From positions 53,358 through 61,057 of the forward strand of contig DBGM01000052.1 in the NCBI GenBank assembly GCA_002295885.1: a DNA stretch of 7,700 bases, read 5' to 3'. How positions within the stretch are numbered: the stretch's first letter is position 1; every line of letters starts with the position of its first letter. This document shows positions 7,524 to 7,700 of this stretch, piece after piece. Made by a program: the position numbers and the translations under genes. A model generated the notes under the pieces. The model searched no databases and had not been told where the DNA came from. It was given only the letters and a program-made list of their open reading frames with translations. Source of the DNA: Phycisphaerales bacterium UBA854 (GTDB taxonomy: Bacteria > Planctomycetota > Phycisphaerae > Phycisphaerales > SM1A02).

Positions 7524-7700
7524 TCAGCCGACGCTGCCTTCGAGGCTGACCTCGAGAAGCTTCTTCGCCTCGACGGCGAATTCCATAGGAAGTTCCGCCA
7601 GCACCTCGCGGCAGAATCCGTTGACGATCATCGATACGGCGTCCTCCGAGGAGATGCCGCGCTGGTTGCAGTAGAAGATCTGGTCCTCGCCGATCTTCGA
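7524..7700 (-). CDS. sufB: SUF scaffold subunit SufB (C-terminal 58 residues only)
   Basis: Reading the minus strand from base 7700 gives 58 residues ending at a TGA at 7526-7524. They are nearly the consensus C-terminus of SufB: SKIGEDQIFYCNQRGIS, EDAVSMIVNGFC, LPMEFAVEAKKLL and a final SLEGSVG. The rest of the gene and the operon promoter lie beyond the right edge of the window. SufB is the main cluster-building scaffold and partner of SufC and SufD. The visible segment is intact. Confidence 0.96.
   Translation of the reverse strand, partial: SKIGEDQIFYCNQRGISSEDAVSMIVNGFCREVLAELPMEFAVEAKKLLEVSLEGSVG

Overview
The window looks like chromosomal DNA from a GC-rich planctomycete, most likely of the class Phycisphaerae. 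The best evidence is the secreted protein at 2428-3246. It combines a parallel beta-helix, a 'GACC..GSC' cysteine cluster and a single C-terminal dockerin-like calcium loop (CPADVTGD...) ending in 'AWGWCP', a tail I associate with Phycisphaerae. The bacterial SUF gene order and the family-9-like carbohydrate-binding protein fit this but are less specific. The assignment is from memory of such proteins; no search was run.

Layout from left to right. (1) 1-771, plus strand: 3' part of a carbohydrate-binding family-9-like protein, cut by the window edge. (2) 772-1266: a roughly 500-base gene-poor stretch that is visibly more AT-rich than its surroundings. It holds repeated CATTT-containing words, two inverted repeats and one strong hairpin that reads as a rho-independent terminator for the minus strand. 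(3) 1267-2286, minus strand: a solitary adenine-specific DNA methyltransferase with intact SAM-binding and DPPYN motifs and no restriction partner in view. (4) 2287-2427: short divergent intergenic region. (5) 2428-3246, plus strand: the exported beta-helix/dockerin-like protein. (6) 3247-3415: convergent gap with a UUCG-capped hairpin. (7) 3416-7700, minus strand: an iron-sulfur cluster assembly operon transcribed sufB (partial) - sufC - sufD - sufS - sufT-like - Rieske ferredoxin, with gaps of at most 18 bases and one 1-base overlap.

How the genes work together. In the SUF operon, SufS takes sulfur from cysteine. SufB, SufC and SufD form the ATP-driven scaffold on which the cluster is built. 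The SufT-like DUF59 protein probably helps deliver clusters, and the small Rieske protein is probably either a client or an electron carrier. No SufE or SufU sulfur-transfer partner is visible in the part of the operon shown. The other three genes (carbohydrate-binding protein, methyltransferase, beta-helix protein) have no evident functional tie to SUF or to each other.

I did not find a convincing undescribed system. The most unexplained stretch is the repeat-rich AT island at 772-1266.
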